Origin: Curvibacter sp. PD_MW3
Lineage (GTDB): Bacteria; Pseudomonadota; Gammaproteobacteria; Burkholderiales; Burkholderiaceae_C
Length of the DNA: 64,000 bases
Reading direction: 5' to 3'
NCBI GenBank assembly: GCA_002633085.1
Contig: NSIV01000001.1
Span: forward strand, 124,001-188,000
A program made the translations under genes and the position numbers. Below the pieces are notes generated by a model. That model made no database searches. It was not told the DNA's origin and saw nothing but the letters and a program-made list of their open reading frames with translations. Numbering within the stretch: the stretch's first letter is position 1; the number at the start of each line of letters is the position of its first letter. Below, piece after piece: positions 16,153 through 22,662 of this stretch.

Positions 16153-17093
16153 AACCGAGCGACACCACCCCCATCAAGCGCATGCATATCCTTGCTCTCA
16201 GCAAGGCGCTGGGCAATCCCACCACGGTAGAAGCCATCGGTGGCGACACTGTGGAGGACTGCCTTGTTGAAATGGCCGCAAAGAAGCTGGCTTCCGATGC
16301 CAGCCAGAACTGCATGCCGTACGGTGTGGCCCATTTGCTGCCACCATTCACGCTGTCGGCGCACCAGTTGCGTCATGTCCTGCAGCTGGCCAACCCAGAC
16401 GGAGCCCAGGAACCTGATCAGCTCAACACCGACGTCTGCCTTCAATACAAGTTGCCGGGGAAGGACGTGGATGGCGAGGTTTCACCGGCAGGCCTCTACT
16501 GCTGGCTCAACGATTACCCGGAGGAAGGCAGCCTCTGCATCGATGCCCCCTGGGTCTTCGGTCCTGACGACTTTAATTTCCACCGGCATCTGTATCGGCA
16601 GCGAAGTTTCAGCGAACGCACCTTCGGCCCCGGCATGCGCACCCAGGGCGTGGTGGACCACATCCGCAAGGAACTGATCGAGGTACTGGCCAAGCCGGGC
16701 GATCTGAGCGAGTGGATCGACGTTGCCATCCTCGCCCTCGATGGCGCCTGGCGCACCGGTGCCACGCCCGAGCAGATCATCACCGCCCTGGTGGCCAAGC
16801 AAACCAAGAACGAAGGCCGCCAGTGGCCCGACTGGCACACCATGCCAGCAGACCAGGCCATCGAGCACGTTCGCACCGTCGATGCGCCGGAACTTGCCGG
16901 CCCACAGTACCCTGCCGCATTCCTGGTCAATACCGTCAACGGCCCAACCTACGCCTGCATGCAACACACGCGGGCACTGGGCGCGGTCTTCGGCCTGTTG
17001 GGTGCCGGCACTCTGCCCATGCCGCTGGACGATGACGACCAGCACGAGTGTGAAAACTGCATCAACGAGGCCACGACGCGAGGTGCAGCATGA
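16149..17093 (+). CDS. dATP/dGTP diphosphohydrolase-domain (DUF550) phage protein
   Basis: A 314-residue protein. Residues about 155-230 match the DUF550/MazG-like dATP/dGTP pyrophosphohydrolase domain: SERTFGPGMRTQGVVDHIRKE, then KPGDLSEWIDVAILALDGAWR, and KNEGRQWPDW. The acidic E-x-x-E/D-x-x-D set fits metal binding. The N-terminal 150 residues and the C-terminal 60 (with CMQHTRALGAVFG and a short Cys pair) are less clear. It may trim nucleotide pools during phage growth. ATGA overlaps join it to both neighbours. Confidence 0.75.
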   Translation: MKPSDTTPIKRMHILALSKALGNPTTVEAIGGDTVEDCLVEMAAKKLASDASQNCMPYGVAHLLPPFTLSAHQLRHVLQLANPDGAQEPDQLNTDVCLQYKLPGKDVDGEVSPAGLYCWLNDYPEEGSLCIDAPWVFGPDDFNFHRHLYRQRSFSERTFGPGMRTQGVVDHIRKELIEVLAKPGDLSEWIDVAILALDGAWRTGATPEQIITALVAKQTKNEGRQWPDWHTMPADQAIEHVRTVDAPELAGPQYPAAFLVNTVNGPTYACMQHTRALGAVFGLLGAGTLPMPLDDDDQHECENCINEATTRGAA

Positions 17094-17596
17094 GCCGCAG
17101 CCCCAAACCCCGCAAGGCCTACCGCCCGCGGCTGATCGCAGTCAACACGCTGGAGATCGCCTTGCACCGTGCCGCCAAGCCAGCTGCAGCAGACCGCGAA
17201 GAAGTGCTCAACATGCTGCGCCAGGCCGCCCAGGCCTTGCGTGAAGGCGTGGCCACTGAGCTGCAGTGGTCCATCATCGCCGGCGCCGTGGACGTGGCCA
17301 AGGCCATCGAGCACCAGGGCATCGTGCGCGGCCTGGCTGAGCACCTGGCCAGCGCCGAGGCCTCCCTGCAGACCATCTACGACCGTGCCATAGCCACCGG
17401 CACCTGGAAGCCTACCGCCCTGCACTACTACGAGCTGGACGCGGTGCAGACGTTTGTGGATCTGCACACCTTCCAGGTCAACCAGCTCGGCCGCGCCGAG
17501 TTCCTGGCCGCCGTCGACACAGCCCAAGCCCGCATCAATGCCAGCGGTAACAAGGCCGCCCTCGTGCGCGACCTCCAAACCCTGCAAGCCGCTTAA
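17090..17596 (+). CDS. Phage protein of unknown function upstream of the DGR
   Basis: A 168-residue, almost entirely helical protein with a basic N-terminus (MSRSPKPRKAYRPRLIAV). A repeating Ala/Leu pattern runs through the middle (EEVLNMLRQAAQALREGV, VDVAKAIEHQGIVRGLAEHL). Related proteins are common in betaproteobacterial phage early operons, but I know no function. It ends 30 bases before the first DGR target gene. Confidence 0.6.
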   Translation: MSRSPKPRKAYRPRLIAVNTLEIALHRAAKPAAADREEVLNMLRQAAQALREGVATELQWSIIAGAVDVAKAIEHQGIVRGLAEHLASAEASLQTIYDRAIATGTWKPTALHYYELDAVQTFVDLHTFQVNQLGRAEFLAAVDTAQARINASGNKAALVRDLQTLQAA

Positions 17597-17626
17597 CCAT
17601 TCCCCCACCACCAACCGGAGTACACC

Positions 17627-18139
17627 ATGAACGCACCTGAAACCCTGAAACTCACCATCCCCGCCCTTGGCCACTTGGTCGAAGGCGGCTTCTTTCACGG
17701 CATCTTGCTGATCGACGGCAAGCTGTATGGCGAAGTCACCGGCCCTGCGGCCGATTGCTTCGTCAAGGATCTCGTCTGGCTGCCGGACTACAAGGATGTG
17801 CCTGGCGCCACCAGCGAATCTGACGGCCTGGCCAATACCCTGGCCATGGCCGAAGCTGGCAGCCCCCTGGGACAAGCCGCCCTGGCCTGCCGCAGCGGCG
17901 GCTTTGATGACTGGTACGTCCCCGCCCGCGTGGGCGCGCTGCTGCAGTACGGCAACCTCAAGCCCCGGCTCGATGCGGCCGAGGCCTTCGACACCGACTA
18001 CTGGCACTGGACCAGCACGCAGTACTCGCGCGACACCGCCTGGAGCCAGGGCTTCTACGACGGCTACACCCTCAGCTACGGCAAGTCCTGGTCTGGCGGT
18101 GCCGCTCGTTTCGTCCGCAGATTCCCCTTGATTCCTTGA
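17627..18139 (+). CDS. DGR target protein 1, C-type-lectin-like variable protein
   Basis: A 170-residue protein (GGAG before the ATG). The fold resembles the DUF1566/C-type-lectin type found in DGR targets: WYVPARVGALLQYG followed by YWHWTSTQYS and a closing SWSGGAARFVRR. The variable repeat covers residues 131-166. Within it the variable stretch reads DTAWSQGFYDGYTLSYGK, against NNAWNQNFNNGNTNNNDK encoded by the TR. The N-terminal half (residues 1-60, with LIDGKLYGEVTG) would join the variable head to some structure. No signal peptide is seen, so its exposure on a phage tail or another surface is not shown. It is the first target of the DGR and ends just before the conserved downstream element. 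Confidence 0.92.
   Translation: MNAPETLKLTIPALGHLVEGGFFHGILLIDGKLYGEVTGPAADCFVKDLVWLPDYKDVPGATSESDGLANTLAMAEAGSPLGQAALACRSGGFDDWYVPARVGALLQYGNLKPRLDAAEAFDTDYWHWTSTQYSRDTAWSQGFYDGYTLSYGKSWSGGAARFVRRFPLIP
18017..18123 (+). repeat. DGR variable repeat VR1
   Basis: 107 bp, aligned without gaps to the TR (19321-19427). It differs at repeat positions 16, 20, 29, 34, 35, 40, 43, 49, 55, 56, 59, 61 and 65, all A in the TR. Seven are now G, four T and two C. The last 42 bp are identical to the TR and include a GC-rich stretch expected to hold the initiation-of-mutagenic-homing site. Confidence 0.95.
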
Positions 18140-18185
18140 GCCCTTGAATCCTTTACCCCGGCGCGCAGCGCCGGTCCAATTTTTT
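18126..18185 (+). promoter_or_regulatory. Target-site element after VR1: CCTTGA repeats and GC hairpin
   Basis: Three CCTTGANN units (18126-18149) run through the end of the target gene and its stop. A hairpin with a 7-bp stem CCGGCGC and GCA loop follows at 18158-18174. The same pair follows VR2 but not the TR. In BPP-1 a hairpin just downstream of VR is needed for target recognition, so this is probably the counterpart. A T-run at 18180-18185 could also give some termination. Confidence 0.75.
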
Positions 18186-18199
18186 CCACAGGAGTAACC

Positions 18200-18745
18200 A
18201 TGAGCACTGAAACCATCGATAGCCCCACCATCCAGCACATCGGCATCAAGCTGCCGCCGCTCGGCACCATGCTGCCCCACCTGGGCGGCGCCTTCTGGGC
18301 GCTGCAGCGCGCCAAGCCCGGCTCTGGCCAAGCGGACTACGCCATCATCGTGCCGACCGGCCCCGAGTTCGAGCTGCGCAATGTGGCCTGGGGCGGCTAC
18401 GGTGTCGACAAGCCCGGCGCGGCCTGCCAGTGGGACGGCCAAGCCAACACCAAGGCACTGCTGGCCAATGCCGACGATCACCCCGTGGTGGCCCCATTGA
18501 TGCAGGGTATCGGTGGCCTGACCGACCTGTACATCCCGTCGCTGCGCGAGATGCACAACCTGGCGGCCAACGGCTGCGACGCTTTCGACCCCGATACCTG
18601 GTACTGGACCAGCACGCAGTACTCGCGCGACTACGCCTGGGGCCAGGTCTTCAACGACGGCACCACCTACTACTACGACAAGTCCTGGTCTGGCGGTGCC
18701 GCTCGTTTCGTCCGCAGATCTTCCCTTGAGTCCTTGATCCCTTGA
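18200..18745 (+). CDS. DGR target protein 2, C-type-lectin-like variable protein
   Basis: A 181-residue protein with AGGAG before the ATG at 18200. Residues 139-174 are encoded by VR2. The variable core reads DYAWGQVFNDGTTYYYDK and ends in the same SWSGGAARFVRR as target 1. The middle resembles the DUF1566-like fold (LYIPSLREMHNLAANG, then WYWTSTQYS). Its N-terminal 90 residues (for example YAIIVPTGPEFELRNVAWGG) differ from target 1, so this is not a recent whole-gene copy. Having two targets lets the same TR diversify two proteins. What they bind is unknown. Confidence 0.92.
   Translation: MSTETIDSPTIQHIGIKLPPLGTMLPHLGGAFWALQRAKPGSGQADYAIIVPTGPEFELRNVAWGGYGVDKPGAACQWDGQANTKALLANADDHPVVAPLMQGIGGLTDLYIPSLREMHNLAANGCDAFDPDTWYWTSTQYSRDYAWGQVFNDGTTYYYDKSWSGGAARFVRRSSLESLIP
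18614..18720 (+). repeat. DGR variable repeat VR2
   Basis: Aligned to the TR, it differs at repeat positions 16, 19, 28, 29, 34, 35, 43, 50, 55, 58 and 61, all A in the TR. Five are now G, five T and one C. It matches VR1 exactly at five of the seven sites where both have changed (16, 29, 34, 43, 61). The 3' part is identical to the TR up to 18719; base 18720 is C instead of T. Confidence 0.95.
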
Positions 18746-18773
18746 ATCATTTACCCGGCGCGCAGCGCCGGGT
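18724..18773 (+). promoter_or_regulatory. Target-site element after VR2: CCTTGA repeats and GC hairpin
   Basis: CCTTGAGT, CCTTGATC and CCTTGAAT follow directly. Then comes a hairpin with a 9-bp stem (ACCCGGCGC, loop GCA) at 18753-18773. It is nearly the same as the element after VR1, with the stem one or two base pairs longer. Together with VR1 it defines what marks a DGR target in this phage. No poly-T tract follows, so it is not a usual terminator. Confidence 0.75.
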
Positions 18774-18782
18774 CGCCGAAAA

Positions 18783-19148
18783 ATGGCCCTGCACACCGAA
18801 CTCCCCATCTACAAGCACGCCTACGGGCTGTTGCGCCTGTCGCTCGTCGGCAAGACGAACATGCGGCGGGACTTCAAGCAGTCCCTGGGCTCGCGTATCC
18901 ACGACGAGTGCATCGAGATCCTGTCGCTGATCGCCGAGGCGAACGCGGCCGACGCGCATGAGCGCCCGACCGTCATCAGCGCCATGCTCAAGCGCGTGGG
19001 CAAGGTGGAATTCCTGCTGCGTGTCTGCAATGACGAGAGGCTCATCTCGCCCAAGATTTGGGCTGATGGCATCGCGCTGCTGCAGGCCGTGGGGGCACAG
19101 GGCGGGGGATGGCTCAATCACGCTCGCAAGAAGGCGGCTGCTGCATGA
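18783..19148 (+). CDS. avd: DGR accessory variability determinant (Avd)
   Basis: A 121-residue helical protein with the Avd/four-helix-bundle pattern: ELPIYKHAYGLLRLSLVGKTNM, RDFKQSLGSRIHDECIEIL, then KRVGKVEFLLRVCNDERLI and the closing GGGWLNHARKKAA. Known Avd proteins form a basic pentamer that binds the reverse transcriptase and TR RNA and is needed for mutagenic homing. It lies between VR2 and the TR, and its stop is in ATGA overlap with the first ATG of the reverse-transcriptase frame. Confidence 0.92.
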   Translation: MALHTELPIYKHAYGLLRLSLVGKTNMRRDFKQSLGSRIHDECIEILSLIAEANAADAHERPTVISAMLKRVGKVEFLLRVCNDERLISPKIWADGIALLQAVGAQGGGWLNHARKKAAAA

Positions 19149-20527
19149 AGGCCAAGGTCCTCACGCCCGACCGCCAGTTGAATCTGGTCTTGCCCCTGGC
19201 CCACGAGGCCACGGACATGCGCACCACGGATACCGCCGCCCCAGGGCTGGCCAGGTCCGGCGCAGTTTCCCCGCCGATCGGCACCCGCCTTCGGCAGGGC
19301 GACGTGGATAGCAAGCACCGACGCAGTACTCGCGCAACAACGCCTGGAACCAGAACTTCAACAACGGCAACACCAACAACAACGACAAGTCCTGGTCTGG
19401 CGGTGCCGCTCGTTTCGTCCGCAGATTCAACCGCACCGTGTTCGTTCCAGGCCCTGGTGCAGGCCTACCTCGATTGCCGCGCAAACAAGCGCAATACCGC
19501 CAGCGCCTTGCAGTTCGAGCAGGCGCTGGAGGCCAACCTCTGGGCGCTCTACCAGCGCCTGTGCGACGGTTCGTACCGACCGGGCCGCAGCATCTGCTTT
19601 GTGGTCACCAGGCCAAAGCCGCGCGAAGTGTGGGCGGCCGAGTTCACCGATCGCATCGTCCACCATCTGCTCTACAACCATATTGCCCCGCGTTTCCACG
19701 CCGGCTTCGTGGCCACAAGCTGCGCCTGCATCCCCGGCCGTGGCACCCTGGACGCCGCCCAAAAGCTGGAGCACAGCGTGCGCTCCATCACCCAGAACTG
19801 GAGCCGCCCGGCGCACTACCTCAAGATGGATCTGGCCAACTTCTTCGTGGCCATCGACAAGCCCATCCTGCTGGCCCAGCTGGCCAGACGTGTGCACGAG
19901 CCCTGGTGGCTGGATCTGGCTCGCACCATCCTCTTTCATGACCCGCGCGCCGAAGTCGAGCTGCGCGGCAGCCCGGCCAAGCTGGCCCTGGTGCCGCCCC
20001 ACAAGAGCTTGTTCAATGCGCCGGCGGTTACCGGCCTGCCCATCGGAAACCTGAGCAGCCAATTCTTTGCCAACGTCCACCTGGACGCGCTGGACCAGCA
20101 CGTCAAACACCAGCTGCGCGCACGGCACTACGTGCGCTATGTGGACGACTTCATCCTGCTGCACGAGTCGCCCCAGTGGCTCAACCAGGCGCGCGCAGAC
20201 ATCGAGGCCTGGCTCCCCGAGCACCTGGGCGCCTGCGTCAACCCCAGCAAGACCATCCTGCAGCCCGTGGCACGCGGTATCGACTTCGTTGGCCACGTCA
20301 TCAAGCCGTGGCGCCGCACCACACGGCCACGCACCCTGGCCACGGCCCTGCGCCGCCTGGAGCGCATGCCGGCTGAAGACCTGCACACCGCCGGCAACAG
20401 CTACCTGGGCCTGCTGCGCCAGGCCTCCCACAGCCACGCCGACCAGGCGCAAGTGGCCCGGCTACTGCGCCGGCGCGGGCATGCCGTTGCTGGCGATCTG
20501 ACCAAGATTTACAGGAGGACCACATGA
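19145..20527 (+). CDS. DGR reverse transcriptase
   Basis: The catalytic domain starts at about 19440 (FQALVQAYLDCRANKRN, opening common to DGR RTs). It includes the PKPREVWAAEFTDRIVHHLL segment, YLKMDLANFF with the first catalytic aspartate, the DGR-type motif GLPIGNLSSQ, and the catalytic YVDD (about 227 residues into the domain). The frame is open from an ATG at 19145, in ATGA overlap with avd, straight through the TR. That gives a Thr/Pro-rich N-terminal segment encoded partly by the TR. A GTG at 19457 is the main alternative start, without a clear ribosome site. It ends in ATGA overlap with the ASCH gene. Confidence 0.95.
   Translation: MKAKVLTPDRQLNLVLPLAHEATDMRTTDTAAPGLARSGAVSPPIGTRLRQGDVDSKHRRSTRATTPGTRTSTTATPTTTTSPGLAVPLVSSADSTAPCSFQALVQAYLDCRANKRNTASALQFEQALEANLWALYQRLCDGSYRPGRSICFVVTRPKPREVWAAEFTDRIVHHLLYNHIAPRFHAGFVATSCACIPGRGTLDAAQKLEHSVRSITQNWSRPAHYLKMDLANFFVAIDKPILLAQLARRVHEPWWLDLARTILFHDPRAEVELRGSPAKLALVPPHKSLFNAPAVTGLPIGNLSSQFFANVHLDALDQHVKHQLRARHYVRYVDDFILLHESPQWLNQARADIEAWLPEHLGACVNPSKTILQPVARGIDFVGHVIKPWRRTTRPRTLATALRRLERMPAEDLHTAGNSYLGLLRQASHSHADQAQVARLLRRRGHAVAGDLTKIYRRTT
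19321..19427 (+). repeat. DGR template repeat TR
   Basis: 107 bp beginning ACGCAGTACTCGCGCAACAA. In the frame of the targets it encodes TQYSR NNAWNQNFNNG NTNNNDKSW and so on, with ten AAC codons. AAC mutated at its two As can give 15 amino acids and never a stop, the typical DGR design. It is preceded by about 170 bases after avd and followed within 30 bases by the RT domain. The downstream hairpin found after both VRs is absent here. Confidence 0.96.
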
Positions 20528-20955
20528 AAGCCCTCTCCATCCGCCAGCCCTGGGCCTGGCTCATCGTCAACGGCTACAAGGACGTGGAAAACCGCACCTG
20601 GCCAACCAACCTGCGCGGCACCGTGCTGATCCACGCCAGCAAGACCATGACAGACGCCGACTACGACGAGGCCCTGGCCTTCATCCGCAGCAAGCACTCG
20701 ATCTCCAACCTGGCCAGCATCGTGCCCAAGCAGCACGAGCTGGAACTCGGCGGCATCGTGGGCCGGGCCAGCATCGTGAACTGCTCGCAGGCCTACCCGT
20801 CCCCCTGGTTTGTCGGCCCCCATGGCTTCGTGCTGCGCGAGGCCTGCCCCCTGCCATTCACACCCCTCAAGGGCGCCCTGGGCTTCTTCGAGGCCGGCAC
20901 GTTGCCAGGCGTTGTAGACCGGGACGATGACACAGCGGATCTGTTCGGAGACTGA
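20524..20955 (+). CDS. ASCH-domain protein coupled to the DGR reverse transcriptase
   Basis: A 143-residue protein. The first 40 residues carry the ASCH signature: LSIRQPWAWLIVNGYKDVENR, TWPTNLRGTVLIHAS. Then come LGGIVGRASIV and FVGPHGFVL, and an acidic C-terminus. ASCH proteins have a PUA-like fold that binds RNA; some are N4-acetylcytidine amidohydrolases. It starts in ATGA overlap with the RT stop, so the two are probably co-translated. ASCH genes are also common in phages without DGRs, so a DGR role is only possible. Confidence 0.85.
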   Translation: MKALSIRQPWAWLIVNGYKDVENRTWPTNLRGTVLIHASKTMTDADYDEALAFIRSKHSISNLASIVPKQHELELGGIVGRASIVNCSQAYPSPWFVGPHGFVLREACPLPFTPLKGALGFFEAGTLPGVVDRDDDTADLFGD

Positions 20956-20956
20956 C

Positions 20957-21178
20957 GTGGACATCACCCTCTCGGCCGCAGAGCTGTTCGCCATCACGGG
21001 CTATCAACGCCCGGGCGACCAGCTGGCCGAGTTGCACCTGCAGGGGTTTCACCGGGCGCGTAGATCCCGGGTCACCGGCCAGGTGATACTGGAGCGCGCG
21101 CACTACGACGCCATCTGTGCTGGCGCGCGCTCGGTGAATGTGCCAAGATTGCGCCCCAGCCTCAGAGCCGTTGCATGA
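20957..21178 (+). CDS. DUF4224 protein next to integrase
   Basis: About 73 residues from GTG 20957 with CGGAG upstream. The core LSAAELFAITGYQRPGDQLAELHLQGFHRARR is the DUF4224 signature. A helix-turn-helix-like middle and the ending VILERAHYDAICAG follow. DUF4224 proteins nearly always sit before a phage tyrosine integrase, and are thought to be excisionase-like. Here it overlaps the integrase start by four bases. Confidence 0.8.
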   Translation: MDITLSAAELFAITGYQRPGDQLAELHLQGFHRARRSRVTGQVILERAHYDAICAGARSVNVPRLRPSLRAVA

Positions 21179-22245
21179 CCATCGACCGTAAAACCCTGCC
21201 GCCGCGCATCCACCCCAAGGGAAGGTGGTACTACCTGGTGCGCGCCGAAGGGAAGAAGCGCATCTGGGAAAAGCTCACGCGCATCAGCGCCGGCCTGCCC
21301 GAGCTGTACCGCAAGCTGGCAGATCTGGCCCAGCAGGAGGTGGTGAACGACTCCATGCCCGCCGTGGTGGCTGCCTGGCGTAAAGAGGTGGGCAGCAGGC
21401 ACAGCAAGAAGACCCAGGCCAACGATCTGTACCAGACGGAAGAAATCGCCCAGCGCTTTGCAGAGTTTCGGGCTTGCGACGTTTCGCCGCCCGACGTGAA
21501 GGAGTTCCTCAAGGACTTACGCGATCGCCCACGCACCCACAACGCCTACCGCGCCATGCTGCGCGAACTGATGCGCTTTGCTGAGGAGCTGGGCTTCCGT
21601 GAGCCGGGCACCAATCCGGTGGACAGCATCCGCACCATGTCCATCAAGGCGCGCGACCGCTACATCACGGATAGCGAGCTGCGCCGCATCAAGGTGGCCG
21701 CCATGTACGGTGATGACGGCCTGCGCACCAGATCCGGCGCCATGGTCTGCGCCCTGATCGACCTGGCCTACCTCACCGGCCAGCGCATTGGGGATCTGCT
21801 GGAGCTGCGCTGGTCCCTGCGCCTGGCCATGAATGCCAAGGGCGAGATCGATGCCCCCTACATCGACAAGGACGGCATTCACTTCCAGCCGTCCAAGACT
21901 GAGAGCAGCACCGGCGCCCGCGTGCTCATTTCCTGGACGCCGCGACTGCAGGGCGTGATAGACCGCATCCGCGCCATGAAGCGCCAAAACCTGCGCTACG
22001 TCATCACCACCCAGGACAGTCAGCCCTACACCTACAGCGGTGCATCGAGCGCCTGGAGCCGGGCCAGAGAGCGTGCACACGTCAAGAACTGCCACTTCCA
22101 TGACCTGCGCGCCAAGGCGCTTACAGACAAGGAAGACCGGGATGGAATGGGAGCCGCCAAGACTATGGGCGCGCACTCCACAGAGCAGCAAACGGCCACC
22201 TACGTGCGCCAGAAAAAAGCCAGGAAGATCACCGCCACGCGGTAA
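21175..22245 (+). CDS. int: Phage tyrosine integrase
   Basis: A 356-residue tyrosine recombinase. The N-terminal arm-binding part (about residues 1-60, PPRIHPKGRWYYLVRAEGKK) is followed by a core-binding domain. The catalytic domain shows Arg in LTGQRIGDLLELRW (about 204), HDLRAKALT (about 308) with His and Arg, GAHS, and the nucleophile tyrosine in TYVRQKK (about 342). It is the last operon gene before the attachment tRNA, so it probably inserts the phage into the tRNA-Pro 3' end. Confidence 0.93.
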   Translation: MTIDRKTLPPRIHPKGRWYYLVRAEGKKRIWEKLTRISAGLPELYRKLADLAQQEVVNDSMPAVVAAWRKEVGSRHSKKTQANDLYQTEEIAQRFAEFRACDVSPPDVKEFLKDLRDRPRTHNAYRAMLRELMRFAEELGFREPGTNPVDSIRTMSIKARDRYITDSELRRIKVAAMYGDDGLRTRSGAMVCALIDLAYLTGQRIGDLLELRWSLRLAMNAKGEIDAPYIDKDGIHFQPSKTESSTGARVLISWTPRLQGVIDRIRAMKRQNLRYVITTQDSQPYTYSGASSAWSRARERAHVKNCHFHDLRAKALTDKEDRDGMGAAKTMGAHSTEQQTATYVRQKKARKITATR

Positions 22246-22258
22246 GTTGGAGAAACGT

Positions 22259-22579
22259 ATGAGACAACCCCCAACAAATCAAAATGTCCCCGCATCGGTG
22301 TGGAACATGGCTGTTTCCGAGCATGAAGACTATCTTCGCCGCCATCGGAAACTGATGGAATTCGGGCTCACAGAGCAAGAGGCTGATCAATACCTCGACG
22401 CAATGGATCTAGTGAATCACAAGCTGGACTACCTCGACCCAGATGAGGAAGATTTCAAGCACGATGACTTGGCACCCACGTTTCAAGGGGTACTTGATGC
22501 GATCACACAGATGCGCCAATGCTGGGAAACTGGATGCGATCGCTACGCTGAAAACTGGCGGAAGGCCAATTCGCGTTAG
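22259..22579 (+). CDS. Small acidic prophage protein after integrase
   Basis: A protein of 106 residues from ATG 22259, with GGAG six bases upstream. It begins MRQPPTNQNVPASVWNMAV and continues with a helical acidic region (HRKLMEFGLTEQEADQYLDA, then LDYLDPDEEDF). No family recognised. It lies between the integrase and the attachment tRNA, where phages and islands often carry extra genes, and may be expressed from the prophage. The C-terminus has a Cys/Trp pair (QCWETGCDRYAENW). Confidence 0.55.
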   Translation: MRQPPTNQNVPASVWNMAVSEHEDYLRRHRKLMEFGLTEQEADQYLDAMDLVNHKLDYLDPDEEDFKHDDLAPTFQGVLDAITQMRQCWETGCDRYAENWRKANSR

Positions 22580-22662
22580 AAGAAATGGCTTTGGTTAGAA
22601 AACTGCCTGTATTTTAAGCAGCGCTGATTCTGAAAAAAGTCGTTCAAAATCAATGAGTTAGG

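Larger units (their letters stand above)
17627..20527 (+). other. Complete diversity-generating retroelement (DGR) with two target genes
   Basis: The order is target 1 with VR1, target 2 with VR2, avd, TR, reverse transcriptase, all on the plus strand. This is the Bordetella phage BPP-1 order with an extra target. By eye, VR1 differs from the TR at 13 of 107 positions and VR2 at 11 of 106. All 24 are adenines in the TR, and no other base differs. In known DGRs the RT copies the TR RNA with random misincorporation at adenines, and the cDNA replaces the VR. That adenine-only pattern is decisive here. Confidence 0.97.
1..22662. mobile_element. Right part of a lambda-like temperate prophage
   Basis: Continuous phage gene content runs from the window edge to the 3' end of a tRNA-Pro gene. 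The minus strand carries lytic, DNA-replication and packaging genes; the plus strand carries the repressor, a DGR operon and integrase. The two transcription units diverge from an immunity region at about 10,280-10,350. The packaging genes (P27-type small terminase, Terminase_1 large subunit, HK97-type portal and prohead protease) suggest a siphovirus with an HK97-fold capsid. Capsid, tail and lysis genes and the left attachment site should lie beyond position 1. Whether it can still be induced cannot be told from this window, but no gene here looks broken. Confidence 0.93.

Noticed and set aside
18126-18149. CCTTGA repeats as a CRISPR-like array
   Set aside because: Units are 8 bp and directly adjacent, without spacers, and each array has only three units.
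18158-18773. GC hairpins after VR1 and VR2 as plain transcription terminators
   Set aside because: The second has no T-run, and transcription must continue to avd and RT. The matching position after each VR fits a DGR target element better.
16949-18808. Long minus-strand open frame of 619 codons across the DGR targets
   Set aside because: It is antisense to well-supported plus-strand genes, has no ribosome site and no conserved motif. Such long frames arise from GC-rich third positions.
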